NCBI GenBank assembly: GCA_965223435.1
Contig: CBDCWQ010000009.1
Span: 274,646 to 338,645, forward strand
Direction of reading: 5' to 3'
Source: CBDCWQ01 sp965223435
Lineage (GTDB): Bacteria; Myxococcota; Kuafuiibacteriia; Kuafuiibacteriales; Kuafuiibacteriaceae
Length of the DNA: 64,000 nucleotides
Shown: one piece after another, positions 39,084 through 47,526 of the stretch
How the letters are laid out: each line of letters begins with the position of its first letter
Numbering within the stretch: the first letter of the stretch is position 1
Translations under genes and position numbers: made by a program
The notes under the pieces: model-generated
Told to the model about the DNA's origin: nothing
Seen by the model: the letters and a program-made list of their open reading frames with translations, nothing else
Databases searched by the model: none

Positions 39084-39734
39084 TCACTCGAGGTCGCGAA
39101 TCCGCCAGGTTCCGCCCTGTAAAACAAACTGTACCGTCTTTTCGGGCCCGTAGGCTAGTTCGGCCGTCTTTCCCTTGATTGCGGCCCGGAGCCGGGACCA
39201 GTCTTGGAGGAGCGCCCGAACCCGTTGAATCCGCGGCCGAAGACCCTGCACGTGCCGCGCCAACGCTTCGTCCGATGCGAGCCTGGTTTGGTGCTCATCG
39301 GGGATCATCGCCCGGACCAAGGCCCAGTGGCCTCGTTCGACCGCCCGAAAAAATTGGGCCAGCACCGCCACCGGGCTTCCAGGCTCGAGGGGCGAAAACC
39401 CACCCGAGGCCACTTTCCACTGGCCGGACTCTCGGATCAGCACCACGACACGCCCATCGGCGAGCACAAGCTCTGCCAGGTGACGCACCGAGGTGGGCGG
39501 TACAGCCAACGCGGCCGCCAACGCGTCTCGCCCCGGGTGGGCACCGAGCACCTCTCGGAGCACCTCCGGCGAATGACGGGACCGAAACCCGTGATCGGAC
39601 GCGCGCCGAAGCCCCTCGGCGTCACCGCGCACCAGTGCTCGTTGATAGCACCGCAAGGCTTCCTTGGGATCTCCTTGCCCGTGACGGCAGGCCAGACCCC
39701 AAGCGAGGATTGCGCCTACAAGAATTCGACGCAC
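39084..39734 (-). CDS. Lipoprotein of unknown function downstream of carA
   Basis: 216 residues from a GTG start at 39734, ten bases after the carA stop. I chose it because it gives a compact lipoprotein signal (RRILVGAILAWGLAC). The longer open frame from 39857 would overlap carA and bury the signal. The mature part has two similar halves: ALRCYQRALVRGDAEGLRRASDHGF and LAQFFRAVERGHWALVRAMIPDEHQ both read as helix pairs about a task repeated per domain, each followed by a beta segment ending in a Trp phrase (SGQWKVASGG, GGTWRIRDLE). This resembles DUF4878/NTF2-like lipoproteins. Function unknown. Confidence 0.6.
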   Translation of the reverse strand: MRRILVGAILAWGLACRHGQGDPKEALRCYQRALVRGDAEGLRRASDHGFRSRHSPEVLREVLGAHPGRDALAAALAVPPTSVRHLAELVLADGRVVVLIRESGQWKVASGGFSPLEPGSPVAVLAQFFRAVERGHWALVRAMIPDEHQTRLASDEALARHVQGLRPRIQRVRALLQDWSRLRAAIKGKTAELAYGPEKTVQFVLQGGTWRIRDLE

Positions 39735-39744
39735 GCGGGTGGTT

Positions 39745-40920
39745 TCACTCGGCGCACATCGCCAAAAAACGTTGGAAGTGGTCGCTTGCGTCATGCGGAC
39801 CCGGGGAAGCTTCCGGGTGATACTGAACGGCCAAAACCCGATCCTCAGGAACTTCAAAACCCTCGAGGGTTTGGTCGTTCAGATTGATCTCGGTCACCAC
39901 CGCGCTTCGTTTGGATGCCACCAGCGAATCGGGGTCAATGGCAAAGCCGTGGTTTTGAGAGGTGATCAGCACCCGACGCGTGGACTCTTCGCGCACGGGT
40001 TGGTTGCTCCCTCGGTGACCAAACTTGAGCTTGAACGAACGGGCCCCGTAGGCCAGCCCCAGAATTTGATGTCCGAGACAGATCCCGAACACGGGTCGTT
40101 TGCCGATCAGCCCCCGCGCCGCCTCCACGGCGTAGGTGCACGGCTCGGGGTCTCCGGGTCCGTTCGACAGAAAAATACCCGCAGGTTTGAGATCGAGGAC
40201 ATCTTTTGCCGACGTGCCTCCCGGGACCACCGTCACCCTGGCGCCCGCCTCCACCAGCCGCCGCAGAATGCTTCTTTTGGCGCCGAAGTCGTAGGCCACC
40301 ACGTGCGGCCTCTCCTGACCGGCCCGCGAACGGACCCCAGGGAGGCGCTGTAGGGGCCCCGGCGGCTGGTCCCAAGCGTAGGCCTCACGACAGGTCACGG
40401 TCTTCGCCAGATCTTGGCCCTGCATCGACGGGGCCGCACGCGCTTGGGCATTCAAGGTTGCTTGATCCACCGGCTCGCCCGCGATCACGCCCATCTGAGC
40501 CCCTTGACTGCGGATGTGGAGCACCAACGCACGGGTGTCGATGTTTTCTAGGGCGACCACCCCACGGTTTTTGAGAAAGCTTTGAAGACTGCCTTCCGAT
40601 CGCCAATTCGAATGAAAGGGGCGCAAGGACCGAGCCAAAAGCCCCCGAGCCTGAAACCCGTCGCTCTCGAAGTCCTCCTCATTGCACCCTACGTTGCCGA
40701 TCTCGGCAGAAGTCATGGTCACGATCTGCCCCGTATACGACGGATCGCTCAGCACTTCTTGGTAGCCGGACATCGAGGTCGTAAACACCACTTCACCGGT
40801 GACCACCCCCGGCGCCCCGACCGAGCGTCCTTTGAACACCCGTCCGTCCGCCAGGGTCAAACTGCCCTCCTGGGCGACGCCAGCTTTATTCGATCCCGTT
40901 GCCTCCGCTGTCCTTTGCAT
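39745..40920 (-). CDS. carA: Carbamoyl-phosphate synthase small subunit
   Basis: 391 residues from the ATG at 40920; an ATG at 40932 touches the AAGAGG element, so the downstream start spaces better. The N-terminal half has LADGRVFKGRSVGAPGVVTGEVVFTTSMSGYQEVL. The class I glutaminase half has FLSNGPGDPEP, the nucleophile in FGICLGHQ, and the His/Glu pair in QYHPEASPGPHD. It releases ammonia from glutamine for CarB, which makes carbamoyl phosphate for pyrimidines and arginine. carB is not in this window. It follows the pyrC-like gene by 16 bases, so pyrB, the pyrC-like gene and carA form one unit. Confidence 0.96.
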   Translation of the reverse strand: MQRTAEATGSNKAGVAQEGSLTLADGRVFKGRSVGAPGVVTGEVVFTTSMSGYQEVLSDPSYTGQIVTMTSAEIGNVGCNEEDFESDGFQARGLLARSLRPFHSNWRSEGSLQSFLKNRGVVALENIDTRALVLHIRSQGAQMGVIAGEPVDQATLNAQARAAPSMQGQDLAKTVTCREAYAWDQPPGPLQRLPGVRSRAGQERPHVVAYDFGAKRSILRRLVEAGARVTVVPGGTSAKDVLDLKPAGIFLSNGPGDPEPCTYAVEAARGLIGKRPVFGICLGHQILGLAYGARSFKLKFGHRGSNQPVREESTRRVLITSQNHGFAIDPDSLVASKRSAVVTEINLNDQTLEGFEVPEDRVLAVQYHPEASPGPHDASDHFQRFLAMCAE

Positions 40921-40936
40921 TGTGTTTGTCATCCTC

Positions 40937-42238
40937 TTAGTGCCCGTCCGCCGCGCGTTCGTCGTGCGCAATCTGCCCACCCGCGATGGTCAGAATTGCT
41001 TTCCCCCTGAGTGTTTGTCCCAATAGGGGGGTATTCGTCGAGCGAGAACGGGCCTCTTTGCCGTCGAACAACCACTCCCGGTCCAGATCGATCAACACCA
41101 AATCTGCCCGGGACCCCACACGCAGGGTTCCCAGGTCGGGACGCCCGAGGACCTGCGCCGGCCCCCGCGTCACCGAGGCGACCGCCCGCTCCAGGGTCAA
41201 CTGCCCATCGTACACCAACCCGAGGAGCACGCTCAGGGTCGTCTCCAGGCCCACCGCGCCCGCCACCGCGCGATCGAACTCCACGTTTTTCTCCAGGTAG
41301 GTTTGGGGGCAGTGGTCGCTCGCGACCGCATCGATGGTGCCGTCGCGCACGCCTTGGACCAAGGCATCCACATCCGATTGGGGACGAAGGGGCGGAAACA
41401 GTTTGGCGCTGCTGTCGTAGCCGAGCACGGCGTCGTCAGTCAGAATCAAGTGCAAAGGCGAAGCGTCCGCAGTCACCCGAATCCCACGCTGCTTGGCCTG
41501 CCGGACGAGGTCAATCGCCGGCCGGGTCGACACGTGTGCAATATGAAGCCGCGCTCCCGTGAGCTCGGCCACCGCCAGGTCCCGCGCGACCCCGACCACT
41601 TCAGCCGCGGAGGGCACGCCCTGAAGTCCAAGACGCGTCGATACGATGCCCTCGTGCATGACCCCGCCCAGCGATAACCCCTCATCCTCAGCATGGGTCA
41701 CGATGGGAAGGCCAAGGTCTTTGGCCGTTTCCATCGCATACCTGAGAAGCTGGCTGTCCCGAACTGCGCGATCGGCATCGGTGAACAAGACACAGCCCGC
41801 AATCGACAGGTTGGCCATCTCGGCGAGGCGTTCGCCCTTTCGGCCGAGCGACAGCGCACCCGCGGGCAACACTTGAACCGGGCTGGCAGCCCGCGCCTTG
41901 GCCTTGATGAGCTCCACCACCTCGACCCCATCGACCGTAGGCTCCGTCGTGGGCAAGGCCACGACGGTGGTGTAGCCGCCGGCCGCAGCAGCCCGAAGAC
42001 CGGTCTTCATCGTTTCTCGCCGCGAAAAACCCGGATCACACAAATGCGCGCGCAGGTCGATGAGCCCCGGGATCAAGACGGCCCCTCGACCGTCCACGAT
42101 GCGCCCCCCTGAAACATCCCGCGGGGCATCCAAATCGGCGACCAGCCCCCTTTTGACGACCACGGTCCGCCCCTGGGCTTCGATGCCTGAGCCCGGGTCA
42201 AAAATGCGAACGTCGCGAAGAACGATGGTCTCGCTCAC
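40937..42238 (-). CDS. Dihydroorotase homologue, probably non-catalytic (PyrC'/PyrX type)
   Basis: 433 residues from a GTG with GGGAGG four bases upstream; the longer frame to 42283 overlaps pyrB. The fold is clearly type I dihydroorotase (LIPGLIDLRAHLCDPGF, THAEDEGL, LHIAHVSTRPA, ASDHCPQTYLEK, GLETTLSVLL). Several catalytic positions are changed: the metal-binding HxH is RxH, the substrate Arg in HLREPG is Cys, the Asn of MPNT is Thr (LPTTEP), and PHHL is PLHL. Pseudomonas PyrC' proteins show such losses and serve only to assemble the aspartate transcarbamoylase dodecamer. Location directly after pyrB supports that role. A genuine dihydroorotase should then exist elsewhere in the genome. Confidence 0.88.
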   Translation of the reverse strand: MSETIVLRDVRIFDPGSGIEAQGRTVVVKRGLVADLDAPRDVSGGRIVDGRGAVLIPGLIDLRAHLCDPGFSRRETMKTGLRAAAAGGYTTVVALPTTEPTVDGVEVVELIKAKARAASPVQVLPAGALSLGRKGERLAEMANLSIAGCVLFTDADRAVRDSQLLRYAMETAKDLGLPIVTHAEDEGLSLGGVMHEGIVSTRLGLQGVPSAAEVVGVARDLAVAELTGARLHIAHVSTRPAIDLVRQAKQRGIRVTADASPLHLILTDDAVLGYDSSAKLFPPLRPQSDVDALVQGVRDGTIDAVASDHCPQTYLEKNVEFDRAVAGAVGLETTLSVLLGLVYDGQLTLERAVASVTRGPAQVLGRPDLGTLRVGSRADLVLIDLDREWLFDGKEARSRSTNTPLLGQTLRGKAILTIAGGQIAHDERAADGH

Positions 42239-42251
42239 AAGGCCTCCCGGA

Positions 42252-43223
42252 TCACAGAGCCCCCTGGGACCGGGCAAACGCACCGACCTTCATGGCTCGC
42301 TCCAGCACCGCCATACGGGCGGCAATGCCATTGCGGACCTGATGGGCCACGACGGAGGTCGGTCCGTCCGCGACCTCAGGATCGATTTCGATGCCTCGAT
42401 TCATCGGCCCGGGGTGCATCACAAACGCACCCTTTTTCATTTTTCGAGCCCTGGCCATCGTCAGCCCAAAGGTGCGGGTGTAGTCGGCCAGGCTCGGAAA
42501 AGGCGGGGGGCCGACCAAACGCTCAAACTGCACACGCAGCATCATGACCGCATCCGCCGCCTCGATGATCTCATCGATATCGCGGACGATCACCGCCCCC
42601 AGAGTCTCCAGACTTCGGGGCACAAGCGAACTCGGCCCACTGACCAGGACCGTGGCGCCCAGTTTCTTCAGCAAAAACAGATTCGAACGGGCCACCCGGG
42701 AGTGCACGATGTCGCCAATGATGGCTATGGTTCGGCCTTTGAGGGTCTCGAGGCGATCCAGCAGGGTCAGCGCGTCCAAAAGGGCCTGAGTCGGGTGCTC
42801 GTGTGAGCCATCACCCGCGTTGACCACCGCCGTTCGCCCCACGCTCTCCACCGCGCGCGCAAGAATGTGTGACGCTCCGGGACTTTGGTGCCGAACCACA
42901 ATGACACCCGGTTCCATCGCCGCCAAGGTGCGGCCCGTGTCCCAAAGGCCCTCTCCCTTGGTCACGCTGCTGACGGAAGACACAATGCTCGTCGTCGACG
43001 CGCCAAGCTTGTGGGCCGCCATCTCGAAAGAAGCTCGGGTACGGGTGCTGGCCTCATAAAAAAGAGTGACCACCGCAACCCCCGAAAGCGAAGAAGGCAC
43101 CGCCCCAGAATCCATAGAACGCAGTGCTCGCGCTCGTTGCAACAGACACAGGATCTCCTCGGAAGATGTCGACTCGATCCCCAGGAGATGCCGGTCTAGT
43201 TGCGTAGGAATCAAAGCGACCAT
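42252..43223 (-). CDS. pyrB: Aspartate carbamoyltransferase catalytic subunit
   Basis: 323 residues. The carbamoyl-phosphate motif FYEASTRTRASFEMAAHKLGA, the GDGSHEHPTQALLDALT motif, the MHPGPMNRGIEI motif and VRNGIAARMAVL are complete. It joins carbamoyl phosphate and aspartate in pyrimidine synthesis. The N-terminal stretch before IESTS is about as long as in PyrB forms that bind a PyrC' partner. Its stop is 13 bases before the GTG of the dihydroorotase homologue. No PyrR or leader attenuator was recognised upstream, where a small membrane-protein gene ends six bases before the ATG. Confidence 0.96.
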   Translation of the reverse strand: MVALIPTQLDRHLLGIESTSSEEILCLLQRARALRSMDSGAVPSSLSGVAVVTLFYEASTRTRASFEMAAHKLGASTTSIVSSVSSVTKGEGLWDTGRTLAAMEPGVIVVRHQSPGASHILARAVESVGRTAVVNAGDGSHEHPTQALLDALTLLDRLETLKGRTIAIIGDIVHSRVARSNLFLLKKLGATVLVSGPSSLVPRSLETLGAVIVRDIDEIIEAADAVMMLRVQFERLVGPPPFPSLADYTRTFGLTMARARKMKKGAFVMHPGPMNRGIEIDPEVADGPTSVVAHQVRNGIAARMAVLERAMKVGAFARSQGAL

Positions 43224-43229
43224 AAGACC

Positions 43230-43739
43230 TCAATCAGCTTCGGTTCTCCTGAGGCTCACACATGTGCAGTCCTGATGTTCTTTTGCCCAATCCACGTTTT
43301 CAAGCGAACCGCGCACCTCTCGCTCCCAGGTAATGTCTGTCGTCGTGCCCACAAGCGGCCACTCGATCTCCCCTTCATGGTAAAGGCGAAGCACACATGT
43401 GCTGCCCCTTTGAATCATGCGGTCATTGGCGATGCCCTTCTCGCGAAGTTCGATGACCTCATCATCGGTAAAGGGGATACGCTCAAACTCAAAGCTGTCG
43501 CGGGTGAGGCCCAGCCCCGTCCGCTGGCTCTCCGCAAGAAGGCCATCCATGATCTCTTTGTCGTCGATGCTTCGGTAGGCCGCATTGCAGGCCGCGCGCA
43601 TAATGCCGTTCATTTGGAAAATCGGCCACCAGGCCGGGAGGAAGGCCCACCCCAAATAGCCGGTCGTCAAGGACAAAAGCGTCACTGTCACTGAGAAAGA
43701 ATTGATCCGCTTCGGCTTCCGGTGAAGATAGATATTCAC
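43230..43739 (-). CDS. Single-helix membrane protein, unknown (DUF4845-like pattern)
   Basis: 169 residues. A basic start and the helix SVTVTLLSLTTGYLGWAFLPAWWPIF anchor the protein; the remainder is soluble. The spacing of the helix, a residue block like 'Y.....MRAACNAAYRS..D..IM..L', and a beta domain with 'FERIPFTDDEVIEL' and 'CVLRLYHEGEIEWPL' resembles DUF4845 proteins common in this group, often beside pyr or suc genes. No catalytic motif. Six bases from pyrB, so probably in the same transcript. Confidence 0.55.
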   Translation of the reverse strand: MNIYLHRKPKRINSFSVTVTLLSLTTGYLGWAFLPAWWPIFQMNGIMRAACNAAYRSIDDKEIMDGLLAESQRTGLGLTRDSFEFERIPFTDDEVIELREKGIANDRMIQRGSTCVLRLYHEGEIEWPLVGTTTDITWEREVRGSLENVDWAKEHQDCTCVSLRRTEAD

Positions 43740-43788
43740 CGGAGAGCCTCCCTTTGCAGCCCCTTCTCAAAGACTCGGGTCAGATGCA

Positions 43789-44667
43789 CTATGCGGCCTC
43801 CAGCGCCCGTTTCATCGTGCTGCCCAGCTCCGCCGGCGTAGGCGCAATCAAAGCACCTGCGGACTGAAGGGCCTCAATCTTGGCCTCCGCAGTCCCCTTG
43901 CCACCGGCGATAATCGCGCCGGCGTGCCCCATCCTTTTTCCGGGCGGCGCAGTGGTCCCAGCCACAAACCCACAGACCGGCTTTTTGAATTCGGACTTGA
44001 TAAACTCAGCCGCCGCCTCTTCGGCCGTGCCACCGATCTCACCGATCATCACCACGCCGTCCGTGTCGGGATCTCGGGCAAAGGCCTCAAGCACATCCAC
44101 AAAATTGGTTCCATTGACCGGGTCACCACCAATGCCCACGCAGGTCGACTGACCAAGACCGAGCGCCGTCAATTGCCCCACGGCTTCGTACGTGAGGGTT
44201 CCAGACCGGGATACCACACCGATGCGCCCTGGAAGATGGATGTATCCAGGCATGATCCCAATCTTGCAAGCACCGGGCGTGATCACCCCGGGGCAGTTGG
44301 GTCCGATCAGCCGGCTCGCCCGCCCTTTCATTGCGCGGGCGACCTTCACCATGTCGCGAACCGGTATACCCTCGGTAATGGCCACCACAAACTCGATTTC
44401 GGCGGCCACCGCCTCCAAAATGGCATCCGCAGCAAACGGTGCAGGCACGTATATCACGCTCGCATGCGCGCCGGTCGCCTCTTTGGCTTGGGCTACGGTA
44501 TCGAAGATCGGAACGGTCTCAGAAAATCGCTGTCCGCCCTTGCCGGGCGTCACGCCACCGACCACGCGGGTTCCATATTCGAGCATCTGCTTGGCGTGGA
44601 AGGAGCCCGCGCTCCCCGTCACCCCCTGAACCAGAACCTTGGTTTCCTTACCGACGTAGATGGCCAT
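43789..44667 (-). CDS. sucD: Succinyl-CoA synthetase alpha subunit
   Basis: 292 residues, the usual length. The CoA-binding N-terminus is VQGVTGSAGSFHAKQML. VVSRSGTLTYEAV and CVGIGGDPVNGTNF follow, and the active-site phosphohistidine lies in GHAGAIIAGGKGTAEAKIEAL. With SucC it converts succinyl-CoA, ADP (or GDP) and phosphate to succinate, CoA and ATP (GTP) in the citric acid cycle. It starts six bases after the sucC stop. Confidence 0.98.
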   Translation of the reverse strand: MAIYVGKETKVLVQGVTGSAGSFHAKQMLEYGTRVVGGVTPGKGGQRFSETVPIFDTVAQAKEATGAHASVIYVPAPFAADAILEAVAAEIEFVVAITEGIPVRDMVKVARAMKGRASRLIGPNCPGVITPGACKIGIMPGYIHLPGRIGVVSRSGTLTYEAVGQLTALGLGQSTCVGIGGDPVNGTNFVDVLEAFARDPDTDGVVMIGEIGGTAEEAAAEFIKSEFKKPVCGFVAGTTAPPGKRMGHAGAIIAGGKGTAEAKIEALQSAGALIAPTPAELGSTMKRALEAA

Positions 44668-44673
44668 CGCCTC

Positions 44674-45846
44674 CTAGTTCCCTTCCGCGCCCGCAAGGGC
44701 GACAACCTTTTGAGCGGCATCCAGCATATTGTCCGCCGACGTCAGCGGAAGCTTGGAGTCCGAAAGCATCTTTTTGCCGAGCTCGACATTGGTCCCCTCA
44801 AGACGCACCACCACGGGCACCTTGATTTCCGCCTCTTGGGTCGCGCGAATGACTCCGCGGGCAATCACATCGCACTTCATGATCCCGCCAAAAATGTTGA
44901 CCAAGACGGCCTTCACTTTCGGGTCTCGCAAAATGATCTGAAACGCGGCCGACACTTTGTCCGCATCGGCACTCCCACCCACATCGAGAAAATTGGCCGG
45001 CTCACCACCACAATGTTTGATGATATCCATCGTGGCCATCGCGAGCCCGGCACCATTCACCATGCAGCCGACGTTCCCTTCGAGCGCGATGTAGCTGAGG
45101 TCGTGCTCCTTGGCTTCACTCTCTCGCGGATCTTCTTCATCGAGATCTCGAAGGCCCACGATATCTGGCTGCCTGAAGAGTCCGTTGTCGTCGAAGTTCA
45201 TCTTCGCATCGAGCGCCAAAAGGTCTCCGTCTTTGGTCAATATGAGCGGATTGATCTCCACGATGCTTCCATCGGTGGCGAGAAGCGCCTCATACAGGCC
45301 GTGGCACAGCTTCACCGCTTTTCGCACAATCTCTGGCTTGAGCCCCATCGCAAACACCATGTCCCGCACCTGGTAGGGCATGAGTCCGGTGGCGGGATCG
45401 ATCTCGGCCCGATGGATCTTGTGCGGGGTCTTTTCTGCGACTTCTTCGATATCCATGCCCCCTTCGCTGGACATCATGAACACAAAGCGCTGGGTATCGC
45501 GGTCGAGGACCAAACCCGCGTAGAGCTCTTTTTCGATGGCGACGCCCTCCTCGACCAACAGGCGCCGAACCTCTTGGCCTTCGGGGCCGGTTTGGTGGGT
45601 TCGGAGCATCATGCCCAGCATCTCGCCCGAGCGTTCACGAACCTCGTCCAAGGTCTGGCACAACTTCACGCCGCCACCTTTGCCACGACCTCCGGCGTGA
45701 ATCTGCGCTTTGACAACAACGGGGAGGCGCCCAAGGCTCTTCGCCATTTCGTATGCGCTGTCCTTGTCGGTCACCATTTTGCCCGCGGGGGTAGGGACGC
45801 CGTAGCGCTTGAGCAATGCCTTGGCCTGGTATTCGTGGATCTTCAT
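44674..45846 (-). CDS. sucC: Succinyl-CoA synthetase beta subunit
   Basis: 390 residues, normal length. The ATP-grasp domain is at the N-terminus (MKIHEYQAKALLKRYGVPTP, VVKAQIHAGGRGKGGGVKL), followed by EINPLILTKDGDLLALDAKMNFDDN and the C-terminal CoA-ligase domain (NFLDVGGSADADKV, VLVNIFGGIMKCDVIARG). It carries the nucleotide site of the SucCD enzyme. First gene of the suc pair, with the SpmA-SpmB fusion gene 84 bases upstream. Confidence 0.98.
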   Translation of the reverse strand: MKIHEYQAKALLKRYGVPTPAGKMVTDKDSAYEMAKSLGRLPVVVKAQIHAGGRGKGGGVKLCQTLDEVRERSGEMLGMMLRTHQTGPEGQEVRRLLVEEGVAIEKELYAGLVLDRDTQRFVFMMSSEGGMDIEEVAEKTPHKIHRAEIDPATGLMPYQVRDMVFAMGLKPEIVRKAVKLCHGLYEALLATDGSIVEINPLILTKDGDLLALDAKMNFDDNGLFRQPDIVGLRDLDEEDPRESEAKEHDLSYIALEGNVGCMVNGAGLAMATMDIIKHCGGEPANFLDVGGSADADKVSAAFQIILRDPKVKAVLVNIFGGIMKCDVIARGVIRATQEAEIKVPVVVRLEGTNVELGKKMLSDSKLPLTSADNMLDAAQKVVALAGAEGN

Positions 45847-45930
45847 GTCGAAAACTTGGCGAGCCTTCTACGCTCTCAGCCCGCGGGACGCAATCTGCTT
45901 GCCACCCAGACTCCACCTAGAAGAAACCCG

Positions 45931-47256
45931 CTAAAAGAAGACCCGGGCCAGGAGAACCGCGGCCACCACCCCAGTCACGTCCGCCGAAAGGCAGGCCACC
46001 ACCGTATGGCGGGACGCCGCAACCCTCACCGCCCCGAAATACAGCGCAAGCACATAGAATGTGGTTTCCGTGCTCCCATTCATGACCGAAACCAAATAAC
46101 CCAGGAAAGAGTCGGGACCGTGGGTCTTCATGATCTCGGTCATGATGCCAAAGGCGCCCGTGCCCGACAGGGGCCGAAGAAGCGCCATCGGAAGGGCTTC
46201 CGCCGGAAAACCGACCCAGCGGGTCCACGGCCCGACCGCCCCGATGAGGGCATCCAGCGCTCCGGAAGCCCGAAACATGCCGACCGCCACCAAGATGGCG
46301 ACGAGGTATGGGATGATCATCACCACCATATTGAAGCCCTCTTTGGCGCCTTGGACCACGGCCTCGTACACCGGCACGCGCCGACTGAATCCGAGCAGCA
46401 CAATGACAAAAATGACCAGGGACAGCGTCCAATCCGAAGAGAGCGCCTTGACCACTTCCAGCCCCCCGAGCCCCTCGCTGAGGTGCGCACCAAGGGTTCG
46501 GACGAGCGCCGCCCCCACCAGGAGCGTCAACCCCAGCGCAATCGCCGATCGGGTGCGGTCCCAGGGCTTGTCGACGCGCGCCAATGCTTCGGCATCGTCA
46601 AGACGATCGATAGCCTCCGGCGTCTTGTCACCGTGCGGGTCCTCGCCTTGCACCGCACCGAGCGATCGTTCCACCCGAAAAAAGCGCCGCCGCTCAAGGA
46701 ACTTGGCCACAAAAATGGCCACGAGCGTAGAACACATGGTGGCCAGCACCGACGGCACCACAATGCCTCCCACGTCTTGAGAACCGAGCCCCCCGCGGGC
46801 CGAGATCACCCCGAGCGGCAAGACGGCAACCCCCGACGTGTTCATCGCCAAAAACAGAGCCATGGCGTTGGTCGCCACCCCCTTGTGGGCGTTGAGCCGA
46901 TTGAGCTCGACCATGGCCTTGAGCCCAAACGGGGTGGCCGCGTTCCCGAGACCCAGCATGTTCGAGACCAGGTTGAGGATCATCGCCGACATCGCCGGAT
47001 GGTCCGGAGGCACATCCGGAAACAGCCGAACCATCACCGGCTTCAGCAGCCGCGCCACGGTGGCCATCAGCCCCGCCTCGCGTAGGACATGCATGACCCC
47101 AAGCCAAAGAGCCATTTGCCCGAGCAGTCCCAAGGCCAGGTCCACCGCGCTCTTGGCAGAATCGTTCAATGCCTGCGTGACCGCTTGAATGGTCCCCGTC
47201 CAGGCTCCAGTCACCACCGCGCCCGCGACCAGCATGAGGAAAATCCAATTCAGCAC
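45931..47256 (-). CDS. SpmA-SpmB fusion (spore maturation/nucleoside-recognition Gate domain protein)
   Basis: 441 residues from a GTG at 47256 with AGGGA upstream; the long frame to 47958 runs through the repeat region and the idh gene. It has two halves, each with a Gate/SpmA-like domain. The first is WTGTIQAVTQALNDSAKSAVDLALGLLGQMALWLGVM with FGLKAMVELN; the second is VYEAVVQGAKEGFNMVVMIIPYLVAILVAVGMFR. The ends match SpmA (N) and SpmB (C), which are separate genes in Bacillus. In non-spore-formers such fusions are membrane proteins of unknown transport role. It ends 84 bases before sucC. Confidence 0.88.
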   Translation of the reverse strand: MLNWIFLMLVAGAVVTGAWTGTIQAVTQALNDSAKSAVDLALGLLGQMALWLGVMHVLREAGLMATVARLLKPVMVRLFPDVPPDHPAMSAMILNLVSNMLGLGNAATPFGLKAMVELNRLNAHKGVATNAMALFLAMNTSGVAVLPLGVISARGGLGSQDVGGIVVPSVLATMCSTLVAIFVAKFLERRRFFRVERSLGAVQGEDPHGDKTPEAIDRLDDAEALARVDKPWDRTRSAIALGLTLLVGAALVRTLGAHLSEGLGGLEVVKALSSDWTLSLVIFVIVLLGFSRRVPVYEAVVQGAKEGFNMVVMIIPYLVAILVAVGMFRASGALDALIGAVGPWTRWVGFPAEALPMALLRPLSGTGAFGIMTEIMKTHGPDSFLGYLVSVMNGSTETTFYVLALYFGAVRVAASRHTVVACLSADVTGVVAAVLLARVFF

Positions 47257-47312
47257 GTCGGTTTCCCTGCCCTGCCGGGTAACACGCTTTGCGCTGCCAT
47301 ACCAAAGACCCT

Positions 47313-47508
47313 GGACGGAGGGGGACAGGCACCCCCGTCTGCAAGGGGGACGGAGGGGGACAGGCACCCCCGTCTGCAAGGGGGACGGAGGGGGACAGGC
47401 ACCCCCGTCTACAACGCCGCGCTTTCCTTCTGACGCTGCGGTGGGGGGTGCCTGTCCCCGGTGCCCCGGCGCGACTGTCCCCGTGCCCCGCGCGACCACT
47501 GACTGCCT
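47313..47508. repeat. REP-like palindromic repeat cluster (three direct 35-base units plus an inverted copy)
   Basis: Three contiguous units start at 47313, 47348 and 47383, period 35, each carrying GGGGACAGGCACCCCC (47321-47336, 47356-47371, 47391-47406). At 47444-47459 the exact reverse complement appears, so unit three can fold into a 16-bp stem with a 37-base loop. The following bases (to about 47508) hold weaker GTCCCC/GTGCCCC echoes. It fills most of the 270 bases between the divergent SpmA-SpmB and idh genes, so both promoters must sit in or beside it. Confidence 0.85.
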
Positions 47509-47526
47509 AGACGTCGGTTCAAAGGC

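Noticed and set aside
43924..47085. Long plus-strand open frame (1053 codons) opposite sucD, sucC and the SpmA-SpmB gene
   Set aside because: Its product is His/Arg/Pro-rich with no domain, and the minus strand carries three clear genes; it is an out-of-frame shadow of GC-rich coding DNA.
47313..47410. Regular 35-base repeats as a CRISPR array
   Set aside because: The units touch directly with no spacers and number only three, and an inverted copy follows; this fits REP elements.
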